From positions 1 to 54,956 of IMG/VR virus record IMGVR_UViG_3300006805_000037: a stretch of 54,956 nt of DNA, one strand, 5' to 3'. The notes below the pieces were generated by a model. The model saw nothing but the letters and a program-made list of their open reading frames with translations, had not been told where the DNA came from and made no database searches. How positions within the stretch are numbered: the first letter of the stretch is position 1; each line of letters starts with the position of its first letter. Shown here one piece after another: positions 5,906-14,550 of this stretch. A program made the position numbers and the translations under genes. Source of the stretch: a virus.

Positions 5906-7006
5906 CTAGTTCAGCTTGCCGGTCTGATAGTCGGCAAGCGTTGCGTTGTCGGCCTTATTCGTCTGACGCCAGATGAAGAAACCGGCGATGGCGAAAAGCG
6001 CCAGCCATGCCCAGCCCGGCACAGTGTCGGTGTATTCCTTCACAATGCTGGCGTATGGCGAGATGCTGTTGTACGCGTCAGGTATCATGCTGACAGCGCC
6101 CCACACCATGCCGCCGATAGCGGAAGGGATGGCCATGATTTTGCCAATGAGCCGATTGCCCTTGTTTGCTTTGACCGACTCGACCTTCGGCGCAATGTCA
6201 GCGACAGTGGCGTATGCCCGCGCCGGGGCAATGGGGCGGATGAAGCCTGAAGCCTTGCGGCGCTTCGCGTAGTCGAGAAGTGTTTCGTAGGTCGTGTACT
6301 TCTCAAGGTGCGAGTCCGTGAGGAAGGCGGCGATGCCAGCCTGCGTCTTGCCGCCATCGTAGCCGTCAGCCTCGCCCGTTTCGAAGTACCCCATGTCAAG
6401 AAGAACTTTTTGCAGTTCTTCAAGGACTGGGTTCTTCTCTTTTTCCTGTGGAAGCGGGACGACATTGATGGCTGCCGTACCGGCTTTCGTCGGCGGCGGG
6501 TTCTTCGGCTTGCGGCCGCCATTGTCCATGCACTCGAAATGCATCAGGTCCTTGCGGCCGGAATAGAAACCGCCCCACATCATGCCCTGACGCACGAAAG
6601 CGTCAATGGCTTCTTGCGGCATCTGACCTTTGGTCGCGCCAAGCGGGTTCTTGCTGGCGTTCAGATCGATTGCCGCACCGAACGAATGGTTTGACCAGTT
6701 CGTATCGGACCCGCGAATGAGCCGATGCTCGTAGGCCCCGTTGTATTCGTTGAGACCTGACTTATCAATCAAGTCTTGGTTCTGATTGAAGGCTAGCCAG
6801 ATTTCCGCGAATGCAGCGTTGAACGCGGCGGCGCACTTCTTATGCACGCGAATGCGCGTCACCTGGACCCGGCCCTTCTGTGGGTCAGGATAGAACATCT
6901 TCCACGGCGGATAGATATAGACAAGCTGAGGCTCAACTTCCCCCCGCGCCGGGTCGCCGTAGAATGCCTTGAGTTCAGCCTGATTGTTTCTGGGCCATTT
7001 GGTCAT
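5906..7006 (-). CDS. Endolysin: M15 peptidase, peptidoglycan-binding domain and C-terminal membrane helix
   Basis: The 366-residue product has an N-terminal D-Ala-D-Ala carboxypeptidase-type (M15/VanY) domain. The zinc ligands are visible as SNHSFGAAID (H107, D114) and DLMHFE (H156). Residues about 190-255 resemble a peptidoglycan-binding repeat (LLDMGYFETGEADGYDGGKT). The last 90 residues hold hydrophobic stretches, including GWAWLALFAIAGFFIW near the end, so the enzyme may be membrane-anchored. There is no signal peptide, so access to the wall would depend on a holin or on the membrane segment. GGAAGG precedes ATG 7006. It opens the lysis cluster. Confidence 0.88.
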   Translation of the reverse strand: MTKWPRNNQAELKAFYGDPARGEVEPQLVYIYPPWKMFYPDPQKGRVQVTRIRVHKKCAAAFNAAFAEIWLAFNQNQDLIDKSGLNEYNGAYEHRLIRGSDTNWSNHSFGAAIDLNASKNPLGATKGQMPQEAIDAFVRQGMMWGGFYSGRKDLMHFECMDNGGRKPKNPPPTKAGTAAINVVPLPQEKEKNPVLEELQKVLLDMGYFETGEADGYDGGKTQAGIAAFLTDSHLEKYTTYETLLDYAKRRKASGFIRPIAPARAYATVADIAPKVESVKANKGNRLIGKIMAIPSAIGGMVWGAVSMIPDAYNSISPYASIVKEYTDTVPGWAWLALFAIAGFFIWRQTNKADNATLADYQTGKLN

Positions 7007-7010
7007 CTTG

Positions 7011-8258
7011 TTACCTTCCTGTTGCTATAATGAGAGTCTGCACGGTGGCCGGTAGCTCGTTTAGGTTGGCCGTAAATTCAGCTTCGTCCAAGAAGCTGGC
7101 CGTTGGATTGATTGGAGCACCAGCTAGCGTAACAAGTACAGCAAGCACGGACTCGTCGACGAAGCTTGCCGCCGGGTTGACATCGCCGCCAGTGATAGTC
7201 ACGGTAAGCCCGAATGCGGACTCGTCCAGAAAGCTTGCGGAAGGCGAAATCACAGGCAGGGTTATGGTTGGGCTAGCCGCAAAAACGCTTTCGTCAGCTA
7301 ATGAGGACGTAAGGTTCAAGTCAGGAACCCCGCCGCCGGTCGCTATGTTGAACATCACTTCCATGATGCGCTTATCGAAAATAGTCCCGCTTACGGCTAT
7401 CAATTGATAGAAGGTGTACGCGGTTGAATTCGTCAGCGCATGATATGAGCCGCCATCGTTGTCGTCCTGACGAACAGAACTCATATTGAAGCTGGACTTC
7501 AGCGTATCCCATGACAAGCCGTCAGCCGAACCCTGCCAGTCCCAGACCCCCATGGCCTGTGACGCCGCGTCGAGCCACTGCATGAACGCGTAGTCGATTG
7601 TGACCGGCTCGGGGAATTCGAACCTCAAATACTTTCCAGCGCTACTGCCTTCGAATGGGAAGCGCGGGGACGAGCCGTCAAGCGTCGACCCGTTTATCAT
7701 ATCGCTGGCAGTGCCGCTGAACGTCATGTTCGTGGTCAGAACAATCAATCCGTCGCGGTCGCCGCTTTCCAATTCGTTGCTGGTTATGCTGAAGTCGATA
7801 CGCCTCATCGGAGCGGTAGTCGTATCGCCGCCGCCGGTTCCTAGGAAGCGGTAAAATTCATACTCAATCGAATTGCTGAATGATGCTTCCAGATAGTAGT
7901 CGCCGCCACCAAGCGATACATGCGTGACGCCTGTATTCGTCGGGGCTTCAACGAATGAATGCAGCGTGTCCCAGCTTGAGCCGTCATGGGACCCTTCGAA
8001 GGACCACTGCCCGCTCGTGGTGCTCGTTCCACCGTTCCAGTACCAACGGAAGCCGTCGATTACGCGAGCACGGCCGCGCAACTCGAATGTAATGTCCGCA
8101 CCGCTGATAGCCTGACCGGCATTGAACGCGCAGGCTTCCGACCCTGCCCCGGCCGTGAGAACCTTGACCGACCCTGAGCCGAAGGTGAGCGAGGACGTGA
8201 CGTGAAACAGCCCGTCCTTCGTTCCTACGAAATTATAAGCAACGGTGTCCGTTGTCAT
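7011..8258 (-). CDS. Tail appendage protein with discoidin-like domains and C-terminal repeats
   Basis: This 415-residue protein has two similar beta domains. Each has the signature of carbohydrate-binding F5/8 (discoidin) folds: FEGSHDGSSWDTLHSF in the first half and WQGSADGLSWDTLKSSFN in the second. The C-terminal 110 residues hold about four tandem repeats built around 'xxASFxDESxFxxxVT'. Such domains commonly bind surface glycans, so a receptor- or capsule-binding fibre part is likely. It lies between the tail fibre and the endolysin and ends four bases before the endolysin ATG. Confidence 0.65.
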   Translation of the reverse strand: MTTDTVAYNFVGTKDGLFHVTSSLTFGSGSVKVLTAGAGSEACAFNAGQAISGADITFELRGRARVIDGFRWYWNGGTSTTSGQWSFEGSHDGSSWDTLHSFVEAPTNTGVTHVSLGGGDYYLEASFSNSIEYEFYRFLGTGGGDTTTAPMRRIDFSITSNELESGDRDGLIVLTTNMTFSGTASDMINGSTLDGSSPRFPFEGSSAGKYLRFEFPEPVTIDYAFMQWLDAASQAMGVWDWQGSADGLSWDTLKSSFNMSSVRQDDNDGGSYHALTNSTAYTFYQLIAVSGTIFDKRIMEVMFNIATGGGVPDLNLTSSLADESVFAASPTITLPVISPSASFLDESAFGLTVTITGGDVNPAASFVDESVLAVLVTLAGAPINPTASFLDEAEFTANLNELPATVQTLIIATGR

Positions 8259-8269
8259 TGCTCAGCGCC

Positions 8270-9067
8270 TCAGCTTTCTGCCGGAATGAGACCGCGATAG
8301 CCGTTGATGGTGACCATTAGGTTCTTAGCGGTAGCGTCCAGCGCCGACGCAGATGTCATATAGAACACGTCACCGGCATTGAATTGAACGGCGGCAGGAA
8401 TATCGAAATTTCCGTCAGCAACGGAACCAGTGAAGCTGAGCGTGCCTATTTCGGTCGCGTTCTTGTACATCGTGAACACGCGGTCCCCGTCGCTGGCGAC
8501 CTGAAGCCGTGCCAATGAAGCGCCAGCGTCGGCCGTCATATACACGTCATCAGCGAACAGATGCGCGAACATGGTTTCTTCAGCGGGGATGCCCGCTCCC
8601 GGAGTGCCGGGCGCGAAGAAGCCGAAGGTGTACTTGTAGGTATCTTCCCCGAAGACCTTGAGGTACAGCGGATGCCCGTCGCCGTCAGTGGCGTCAGGAT
8701 CGAAGGTTGCCGCGCTGTCGTGGTCGAGGCGAACAAGGAAAAGCCCGCGCCCGATCACGCTGACAACATCCAACTCAAAGTACGGGTAGCCATCAGGTTG
8801 CCACTCGTCCCTGAAAACGAATTGGGCAGTCGGCAGCGTGAACGGGCCGAACTCAGTCCCGTCATTCATAAAAACCTTTAGCTGCGAACCGATAACTTGA
8901 AAGCTGGCAATCTCAACCGGCGTCGGCGGATTGTCCTCAATAGCCTTCACCTTGTTAGCCAGCGTGTAGAAGTTCTCGTCGACTTCCAGTGCGCTGAGTG
9001 GCGAGCCTTTGCCAATGCCCCAGCGCAGCGTGTCGGTGATGCGAAACAGAAGTCCTTCGTATGCCAT
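8270..9067 (-). CDS. Tail fibre or baseplate protein (265 aa)
   Basis: The N-terminal SPLSALEVDENFYTLANKV matches the short motif (LtxxEvDxNF) that begins many phage fibres and neck/tail appendages. The middle is proline- and glycine-rich and beta-like, and the C-terminal part ends NLMVTINGYRGLIPAES. GAAGGGA precedes the ATG. Its position after the tail-tip genes supports a fibre role. Receptor unknown. Confidence 0.65.
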   Translation of the reverse strand: MAYEGLLFRITDTLRWGIGKGSPLSALEVDENFYTLANKVKAIEDNPPTPVEIASFQVIGSQLKVFMNDGTEFGPFTLPTAQFVFRDEWQPDGYPYFELDVVSVIGRGLFLVRLDHDSAATFDPDATDGDGHPLYLKVFGEDTYKYTFGFFAPGTPGAGIPAEETMFAHLFADDVYMTADAGASLARLQVASDGDRVFTMYKNATEIGTLSFTGSVADGNFDIPAAVQFNAGDVFYMTSASALDATAKNLMVTINGYRGLIPAES

Positions 9068-9095
9068 GGTTCAGTCCCTTCAGTGAATTTCAGAA

Positions 9096-9476
9096 CTACC
9101 CTTTGCGTATGGTGCCACGCTTGATGATTTCAGTATTGTCACCAGCTTCAGGCTGCTGAAAGCGCAAAGTAGTTCTGGACTTGTCAATCGTGTTGCGCGC
9201 TTGGTACGCCGTCATAACCTCAATATCGACATAGCTGTCAGGGTCATCCTTGGACTTGACGCGCACCGTATCGAATGTGCGCTGCGTTTCTTCCTCGTCG
9301 CCCGGTTTGATTTCAGACTTGCTGTTGGCCTGAAGCTGGAAGATGTCATTTCCTGACGTCCCCCACACTATCTCATTCGGGTCTGGGACCACCGGGACGC
9401 CATGGCCGTACGTCACGTACGCGGGACGAATTTCTGTGGTCTCAGATGGCCTGACTATTTGCTCAAGGCTAGGCAC
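9096..9476 (-). CDS. Hypothetical tail-region protein (126 aa), GTG start
   Basis: Translation starts at GTG 9476, overlapping the stop of the 620-aa tip protein by 8 bases. The protein is polar and beta-like (GTSGNDIFQLQANSKSEI, VKSKDDPDSYVDIEVM). No domain is recognised. The location between tip and fibre proteins suggests a small structural or assembly part. Confidence 0.62.
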   Translation of the reverse strand: MPSLEQIVRPSETTEIRPAYVTYGHGVPVVPDPNEIVWGTSGNDIFQLQANSKSEIKPGDEEETQRTFDTVRVKSKDDPDSYVDIEVMTAYQARNTIDKSRTTLRFQQPEAGDNTEIIKRGTIRKG

Positions 9477-11331
9477 TGGCGGCCTCCAAGTCTATCTGTT
9501 TGGGAACGATCAAGTCTGAAACAATCACTTCCTTGGTTGCAGCAAACGGGCCGCCTTCCATTGGCAGAAGCTTAAGATGCACTCTGGTCGGAATGTTCTG
9601 AATTACGGACTGAACCGCTGCCGCGTCCACAGGCTCCCTGTTAGCCAACGCTGCGCGCTGTACGTTAGGCCCGTTCTCGACGTACAGGGACTTGATGACC
9701 ACAGAGGGGAATAGCCCGCGCTCAAAATCAACTCCGTCGTCGAAATAAGCGATAGCTGGCGGCGTGTAGGTCACGTCCTCAGTCCCCATGAGGACGATTT
9801 CATTCTCGTATTCCTGATAGTCGCTGCCCACATAGTCATCTGAGCAATAGATAGGCTCACCGGGGCTGGCGGCGTACGAGCCGCCATACCCAACACACGA
9901 TGCCATCCTGAGCGTGGCAATTGCAGCGCCGCTGTCGCCGTCAACAGTCAGGCTGTACCCGACGCATTTGCCAACAGCTTCGCCACCGGGAATGCGCGGG
10001 TCGTTTATCTTCAAGCCCTTGCGCAGGGATACCTGAGCGCCAGAGAGAAAGTCGGTTTGAAACGAAGTGACAACCGTTCTGGACCTAGCCGCCAAATTGG
10101 CCCTGCCCAGCATTATAAGATGCTCTATAGACTGACGCCCTCTATCTGTATCCAAATACGACCGCTTCAAAGTGTTGCCCAGCGGTATGTCACCATTTGC
10201 ATCTAGGTTGGTCACTTCGTTGGCGTTCAGCTTGAGTATGATGGCTTCGTCGTCTCCGGGCGCAGTGATAATGGCCTGCTGGTCGGTCTTCAGGTTGATG
10301 ACGCACGTTTCAACAAACTTGACGTTGCGTGTGTATGTCACAACCACTTTCGGCACGCCCCAGCCTATTGGCGCAAAAACCATCTGAACCGTAATGTCAA
10401 AGCCAGCACCGTCTATGCCGCCCCAAGTTTTTGAGCCGGGCAAAACCCGCTGAGGATACGCGATTGACCCGGATGGCAGCGCCGGAATGTTGGTCTGATC
10501 GTAGTAGTACGGAATTGTTATCTCACGCTGGCCCGTAAAGCTTACGTCCTTCAGTTCTCCATGCTTCATAACCCAGCCGGAACCCATGCGAGCGCCCTGC
10601 TGCGGCCACGAACTCAGAAGTCCCTTGAAGGTGAAGCTTGAAATCTGACGAAGATTGTAGGCGAAGGACTCCGGCCAAACCATGCAGAACTGAATGGATA
10701 GGTCAACGTCTCCGGTTGCTGACTGCGTCCAAGGAATTTGCGCGACAATCTGAATTGACCGCGCCGGAACTTGGTTCAGCGTGATGCTCATGCTGTCATA
10801 GAAGAAGGCGTTTTCAGCGAACTCAACGACTCCGTCTTCGGCCGTGATAATATCCGAGACCGTAACCAGATGCGTGACCGGGTCGATATGCCATAACTGA
10901 GTCCGCGCTTCCAGAACCGCGTCGGGGTCGTCCCAGCGCTCTGGCGTAATAAACACGTCATCCCAGAAAGGCGCGACCTTCAGGCTTTCTGCTAGCGCCG
11001 TTTTCTGCGCGACGAAGTCGGCCGGGCGGGCCGTGAAAGTAACAGTAACCAGCGTATCAAACACGTTAGATGGAATGCCTAAAAGCCGACCGTAAAACAG
11101 CGGAACAGCAGCAGCATCATCAACGCTCATGCTGAACCATGCCCAAATCTTTCGATCTGGGTTCAAGAAGCCGATACGAGGGTTCTTGATGACCGCTTCC
11201 AGAGACGCAAAGTCGCCTTCGGACTGGCTAAAGTTGAACGAAAAGATGTTCTCGTCCTGAACGTTGTGGACGTCAGGGTCGAACGCCGTTCCCGCGTCAA
11301 CCCATGCGAAATAGAAAACAACCTTAGGCAT
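9469..11331 (-). CDS. Tail tip/baseplate protein (620 aa)
   Basis: ATG 11331 shares a base with the upstream stop (TGATG); the frame would also allow a TTG one codon earlier. The N-terminal 120 residues describe a beta domain (VFYFAWVDAGTAFDPDVH; EGDFASLEAVIKNPR). Phages with this gene order place such a protein after the tape measure, as the hub or tip. A segment near residues 245-290 (GELKDVSFTG...DQTNIPALPSG) resembles the 142-aa protein encoded just upstream (GELKDISFDG...DQNVPAVDG), so the two seem to share a domain. Host attachment or DNA exit are the likely roles, inferred from position. Confidence 0.68.
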   Translation of the reverse strand: MPKVVFYFAWVDAGTAFDPDVHNVQDENIFSFNFSQSEGDFASLEAVIKNPRIGFLNPDRKIWAWFSMSVDDAAAVPLFYGRLLGIPSNVFDTLVTVTFTARPADFVAQKTALAESLKVAPFWDDVFITPERWDDPDAVLEARTQLWHIDPVTHLVTVSDIITAEDGVVEFAENAFFYDSMSITLNQVPARSIQIVAQIPWTQSATGDVDLSIQFCMVWPESFAYNLRQISSFTFKGLLSSWPQQGARMGSGWVMKHGELKDVSFTGQREITIPYYYDQTNIPALPSGSIAYPQRVLPGSKTWGGIDGAGFDITVQMVFAPIGWGVPKVVVTYTRNVKFVETCVINLKTDQQAIITAPGDDEAIILKLNANEVTNLDANGDIPLGNTLKRSYLDTDRGRQSIEHLIMLGRANLAARSRTVVTSFQTDFLSGAQVSLRKGLKINDPRIPGGEAVGKCVGYSLTVDGDSGAAIATLRMASCVGYGGSYAASPGEPIYCSDDYVGSDYQEYENEIVLMGTEDVTYTPPAIAYFDDGVDFERGLFPSVVIKSLYVENGPNVQRAALANREPVDAAAVQSVIQNIPTRVHLKLLPMEGGPFAATKEVIVSDLIVPKQIDLEAASA

Positions 11332-11759
11332 CAAATTTCCTCAAGGTTCAGCGTGAAGCCGACTTTCGCGCCCCACTCGTCGGTGTTTACTTGGTACCCG
11401 ACCACTTTCATGACCAGCGATGGCCGATAAAAAGTATAGTCACCTTCAACGCGCGAAGACCCGGCAACGACCGCGCGCTCGGGAGAACCGCCAGAAGTCT
11501 TGTAGCAGAGTTCCTGAATGCATCCGACCGTGATCGTATCGCCGGGCCAAAGCCCATCCACGGCAGGAACGTTCTGGTCCGTGGCCGTGATAGAACTTTT
11601 GTACTTTTTGAAACCGTCGAAGCTGATGTCTTTTAGCTCACCGTTGACGGTTCTGCGCATGCTGAGCGCAGAGTCGATTGGCTCAAGCGTCTGACTGGCC
11701 CCGCGCGTTGAGTACGGCGGGACCCCGATGCCAGAAAGAGTTAGAACTGTATCAGCCAT
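11331..11759 (-). CDS. Minor tail protein related to part of the tail tip protein (142 aa)
   Basis: ATG 11759 (MADTVLTLSGIGVPP) is chosen over the longer frame to 11795, since it overlaps the tape-measure stop by 8 bases and follows the coupling pattern. The protein has a conserved-looking core: SMRRTVNGELKDISFDGF, TDQNVPAVDGLWPGDTITV, and a C-terminal beta part. The GELKD(I/V)SF...DQ(N/T) pattern recurs within the next gene. A tip-joining or distal tail role is likely from its place between tape measure and tip. Confidence 0.65.
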   Translation of the reverse strand: MADTVLTLSGIGVPPYSTRGASQTLEPIDSALSMRRTVNGELKDISFDGFKKYKSSITATDQNVPAVDGLWPGDTITVGCIQELCYKTSGGSPERAVVAGSSRVEGDYTFYRPSLVMKVVGYQVNTDEWGAKVGFTLNLEEI

Positions 11760-13809
11760 TGCGTCCCCCAACCCATCCCGGCTTGCGGCCAGCACTCAGC
11801 GCGCCGCGTGAAATTGCGAATTGCGTCATACGGTCGGCAACGTCATCAGGGGCTATGAGGCCTCGGAATGTGTTGCCGTCGATGTGCAGGTCGAACGACT
11901 TGGTCCCGGCGGTAGGCGCTTGCGCCGTGCTGACAGGGCCGCCGCTGGCGTAGGCAAAGCGAGGCGCTTGTGGCATCGTCACCAGCCCGCCCATGTTGAA
12001 CCCGCGACCTATTATGGCGCTCAAATCCAGCTTGCCGCTGTTCAGCGCATTCAGAAGCCCAAGGCCGTACTTCGCAACGGACTTCGCCTTTATCACGTAC
12101 TCACCATCGGATAGCCAAGCGCGGATGCTGTCAGACGTCGATGTGCCAGCACCACGAATGTACCCGCCGCCAGCCGCGCGCACAGAGCTATCGCTACCGG
12201 CCGCGCTGCTGGTTTCGTTTATCAGCTTCTTGACTGAGTTCAGCGCGTCAATGATCGGCTTGATGTACCTCATGATAGAAGCGGACCAGCTAGTAAACAG
12301 GTTCACAACGAAATTGAGCGCTGTATTGAACGCCTCTTGGATGGTGTTTCCGATGGACGAAAATACGCTTTGAACCTGACCGACCAACGTGCCGAAGAAC
12401 GTAACGACTTCAGACCACTTCTGAAGAACGTAGGAAACCACGGAGTCCCACAACGCCGCCGAACTGGTCATAATTTCCGCCCAGACAACCGCAAGATTGT
12501 CAGGGAACGTAGTGAAGAAGCTGAGAATAGCGGTACCAGCCGTGATGGCCCTCTGAGAAAACGCGGTCCAGTCTATAGATAGCGCGAGCGCGACCAGCGC
12601 AGCAGCTAGCAGTCCTATGGCGATGCCTAGCGGACCTATTGCTGCATTCAGGGCAATGAACGCGACGGTCGCCAGCCTGATAATTGTAATCATTGTGGTG
12701 AGCGAAGAACTCAGGGCGGCAACAGACGCTATAACAAGAAGGAAGGCCCCCGTCACATTGGTCCCGAAGATTGCGTTCAATGCGGTTGCAACCGTGTTCA
12801 AGAAAGTCATAAGCCCTTGGAAGGCCGGTATCACGGCTCCGCGTATGATGGCGACAACAGCCTGCGCGCCTTGCAGAATGCCTTGAGCAAACTGCTGAAG
12901 CTGCGGGCCATTGGCCTCAAGGAAGCTGGATAGAGACGCAGCGGCATCATCAATGAACTTTGCTATCGCCGCGCTGTTCTTTTCCAGAAGCGCAGAAAGC
13001 TTGTCCAGCAGCTTGGCAAGTACCGGACCAAAAGCATCGCGGGCCTTGTTCGCTACCGTGTCATAAGCGCCGCCTAGCGTAATGAGCGACTTCGTAAGTT
13101 CGACGCCGTAGGTGTTGTTTAGCTGAGCAAGAATGTTGCGGTCTGCGGCTTGCTTCTCAAGCCTCTGGTTTGCGGCTAGCGCATCGTCCTGCGCCTGTTG
13201 GACTTGCTGCTGAACATTCACGCTATCGCGGTAGCTATCATTCAATTCTTGAAGTGCTGCGCCGTAGTCGGCATAGCTGGTTTTGCCCTGAGCAACCGAC
13301 CTGTTTAGCTGGTTAAGCTGGCTCTGGTACTGTGCCGCCCCGGCAACCGACTGCGCGTTCTGCTGGTTATTCTTCTTCTGGGACTGAAGCCAGTTGTTAT
13401 TGGCATCAATAGCATCGTTGACGCCGCGCACTTGCGACGTTACTGCTGATGCAAACTTAGCCACGCCAGCAACAGCGCCAGCGCCAGCGGTGGCAACGCC
13501 AACAATGGATGTAGCGAAAGCAGCTATACCGGCCGCTCCGGTCTTAACGACCCCGGCAAGCGACCCCACTACGGTCGTCAGAGTCGCAAAGTTCTTGGGG
13601 GAAATTGCTAGTTGGTTGTTCAGCGATTGCAGCCCGCTAGCCATAGACCCGGTTGCTTTTTCAACCGTACCAGCCGACTTCGACGCAGCCGAAGCTACCT
13701 TATCGAATGCCGCAGCGCCATCGTCACCGAACTTCCTGATTTCGTCAGCGGAAGACGACGCGCCGGTCACTTTTATTTCGGAAACTAGGTCCTTGTCGTC
13801 GTTAGCCAT
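11752..13809 (-). CDS. Tail tape measure protein
   Basis: At 685 residues this is one of the longest genes in the tail module. It has a helical, Ala/Ser/Gly-rich N-terminus, long hydrophobic segments in the middle (VTGAFLLVIASVAALSSSLT, GPLGIAIGLLAAALVALAL), and Gln-rich coiled parts (NWLQSQKKNNQQNAQS). These are typical of tape measures, which set tail length and pass into the host envelope. At the usual 0.15 nm per residue it suggests a tail near 100 nm. It lies downstream of the chaperone frameshift pair and a 182-aa protein, as expected. Confidence 0.88.
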   Translation of the reverse strand: MANDDKDLVSEIKVTGASSSADEIRKFGDDGAAAFDKVASAASKSAGTVEKATGSMASGLQSLNNQLAISPKNFATLTTVVGSLAGVVKTGAAGIAAFATSIVGVATAGAGAVAGVAKFASAVTSQVRGVNDAIDANNNWLQSQKKNNQQNAQSVAGAAQYQSQLNQLNRSVAQGKTSYADYGAALQELNDSYRDSVNVQQQVQQAQDDALAANQRLEKQAADRNILAQLNNTYGVELTKSLITLGGAYDTVANKARDAFGPVLAKLLDKLSALLEKNSAAIAKFIDDAAASLSSFLEANGPQLQQFAQGILQGAQAVVAIIRGAVIPAFQGLMTFLNTVATALNAIFGTNVTGAFLLVIASVAALSSSLTTMITIIRLATVAFIALNAAIGPLGIAIGLLAAALVALALSIDWTAFSQRAITAGTAILSFFTTFPDNLAVVWAEIMTSSAALWDSVVSYVLQKWSEVVTFFGTLVGQVQSVFSSIGNTIQEAFNTALNFVVNLFTSWSASIMRYIKPIIDALNSVKKLINETSSAAGSDSSVRAAGGGYIRGAGTSTSDSIRAWLSDGEYVIKAKSVAKYGLGLLNALNSGKLDLSAIIGRGFNMGGLVTMPQAPRFAYASGGPVSTAQAPTAGTKSFDLHIDGNTFRGLIAPDDVADRMTQFAISRGALSAGRKPGWVGGRNG

Positions 13810-14350
13810 TGGCCATCGCTTTCCTGAAGAAGGTTCCCATTTTTCGCGAAACCTCAGCAGCTATCTGCCTAAGGTGGAACTTTTTCGGTATCGTCACTTG
13901 CTCTTTACCAAAATACTTAGGCCCGTCATCGCTAAATAGAAGCGGTGCCTTGCCTTGCCGATCAACTCGAAACAAAGGGCTTGGATAGTCCCTCGCCATC
14001 ACACCCTTAGCATCAGCGGCAAATTCCAACGGTATCCACAGCAGTGGCTTGCCCCTGATTACACGACCCTCTTCGAACACAACCCAATAAGGGACCGAAT
14101 GCGTCAAGCGGATGGTTATGTCAGAACGGCTCTGAAACGAAGTACGCGCCTGAAGCCCTTGCTGCCACCGATCAGAACGGAAGTTACCGGCTCTTGCGAT
14201 GTCAGCACGGCCGCGCGTGAGCAATTCGTTTGCTGCGTCACGCGCGGCTTGCTGCGCCGCCTTAATCTGACGTTCGCTAAAACGTCCGACCCGGTTCTTA
14301 AGCTTGCGCCCAAGTTGGTCCCCGTCTTGATATACGATGCGAAGAACCAT
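13802..14350 (-). CDS. Minor tail protein (182 aa), DUF6441-like
   Basis: The protein begins MVLRIVYQDGDQLGRKLKN, has a helical arginine-rich N-terminal half and a middle segment VPYWVVFEEGRVIRGKPLLW that resembles the 'FExGxxIxGxPxLWxP' core of a known family of phage tail proteins. It starts five bases after the chaperone extension ends and overlaps the tape-measure start by 8 bases. A tail-assembly role is inferred from this place. Confidence 0.65.
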   Translation of the reverse strand: MVLRIVYQDGDQLGRKLKNRVGRFSERQIKAAQQAARDAANELLTRGRADIARAGNFRSDRWQQGLQARTSFQSRSDITIRLTHSVPYWVVFEEGRVIRGKPLLWIPLEFAADAKGVMARDYPSPLFRVDRQGKAPLLFSDDGPKYFGKEQVTIPKKFHLRQIAAEVSRKMGTFFRKAMANG

Positions 14351-14355
14351 CGTTG

Positions 14356-14550
14356 TTACTCAGAGTTTTTGTGCATCTTATCCACAAGGGCTTTGTAGTC
14401 CTTGCGGTCAAGTCCGTAGGCCGAACGAAACAAATGCATCAGTTCTAGATTTCTGCCGATGCGTTCCCGGTCGATAAGGGCACCCCATCCTGCAAGCTGT
14501 CTGGGGGTGTACCGCCAGACTTCTGCTGGTCTGTGCCCGGCACTGATGCA
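14356..14550 (-). CDS. Tail assembly chaperone, -1 frame extension (T-like)
   Basis: This reading frame is offset by -1 relative to the 176-aa chaperone and overlaps its end. It holds a conserved-looking domain that has no start of its own: AEVWRYTPRQLAGWGALIDR, then LMHLFRSAYGLDRKDYKAL and KMHKNSE. The 'YTPRQLxxxxxxxxR' and 'YGLDxxDxxxL' patterns recall the second part of phage tail chaperone fusions. It is probably made only as a fusion by ribosomal slippage, like lambda gpGT. The start given is approximate: the frame is open to 14763 and the slip point is not proven. Confidence 0.65.
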   Translation of the reverse strand, partial: CISAGHRPAEVWRYTPRQLAGWGALIDRERIGRNLELMHLFRSAYGLDRKDYKALVDKMHKNSE

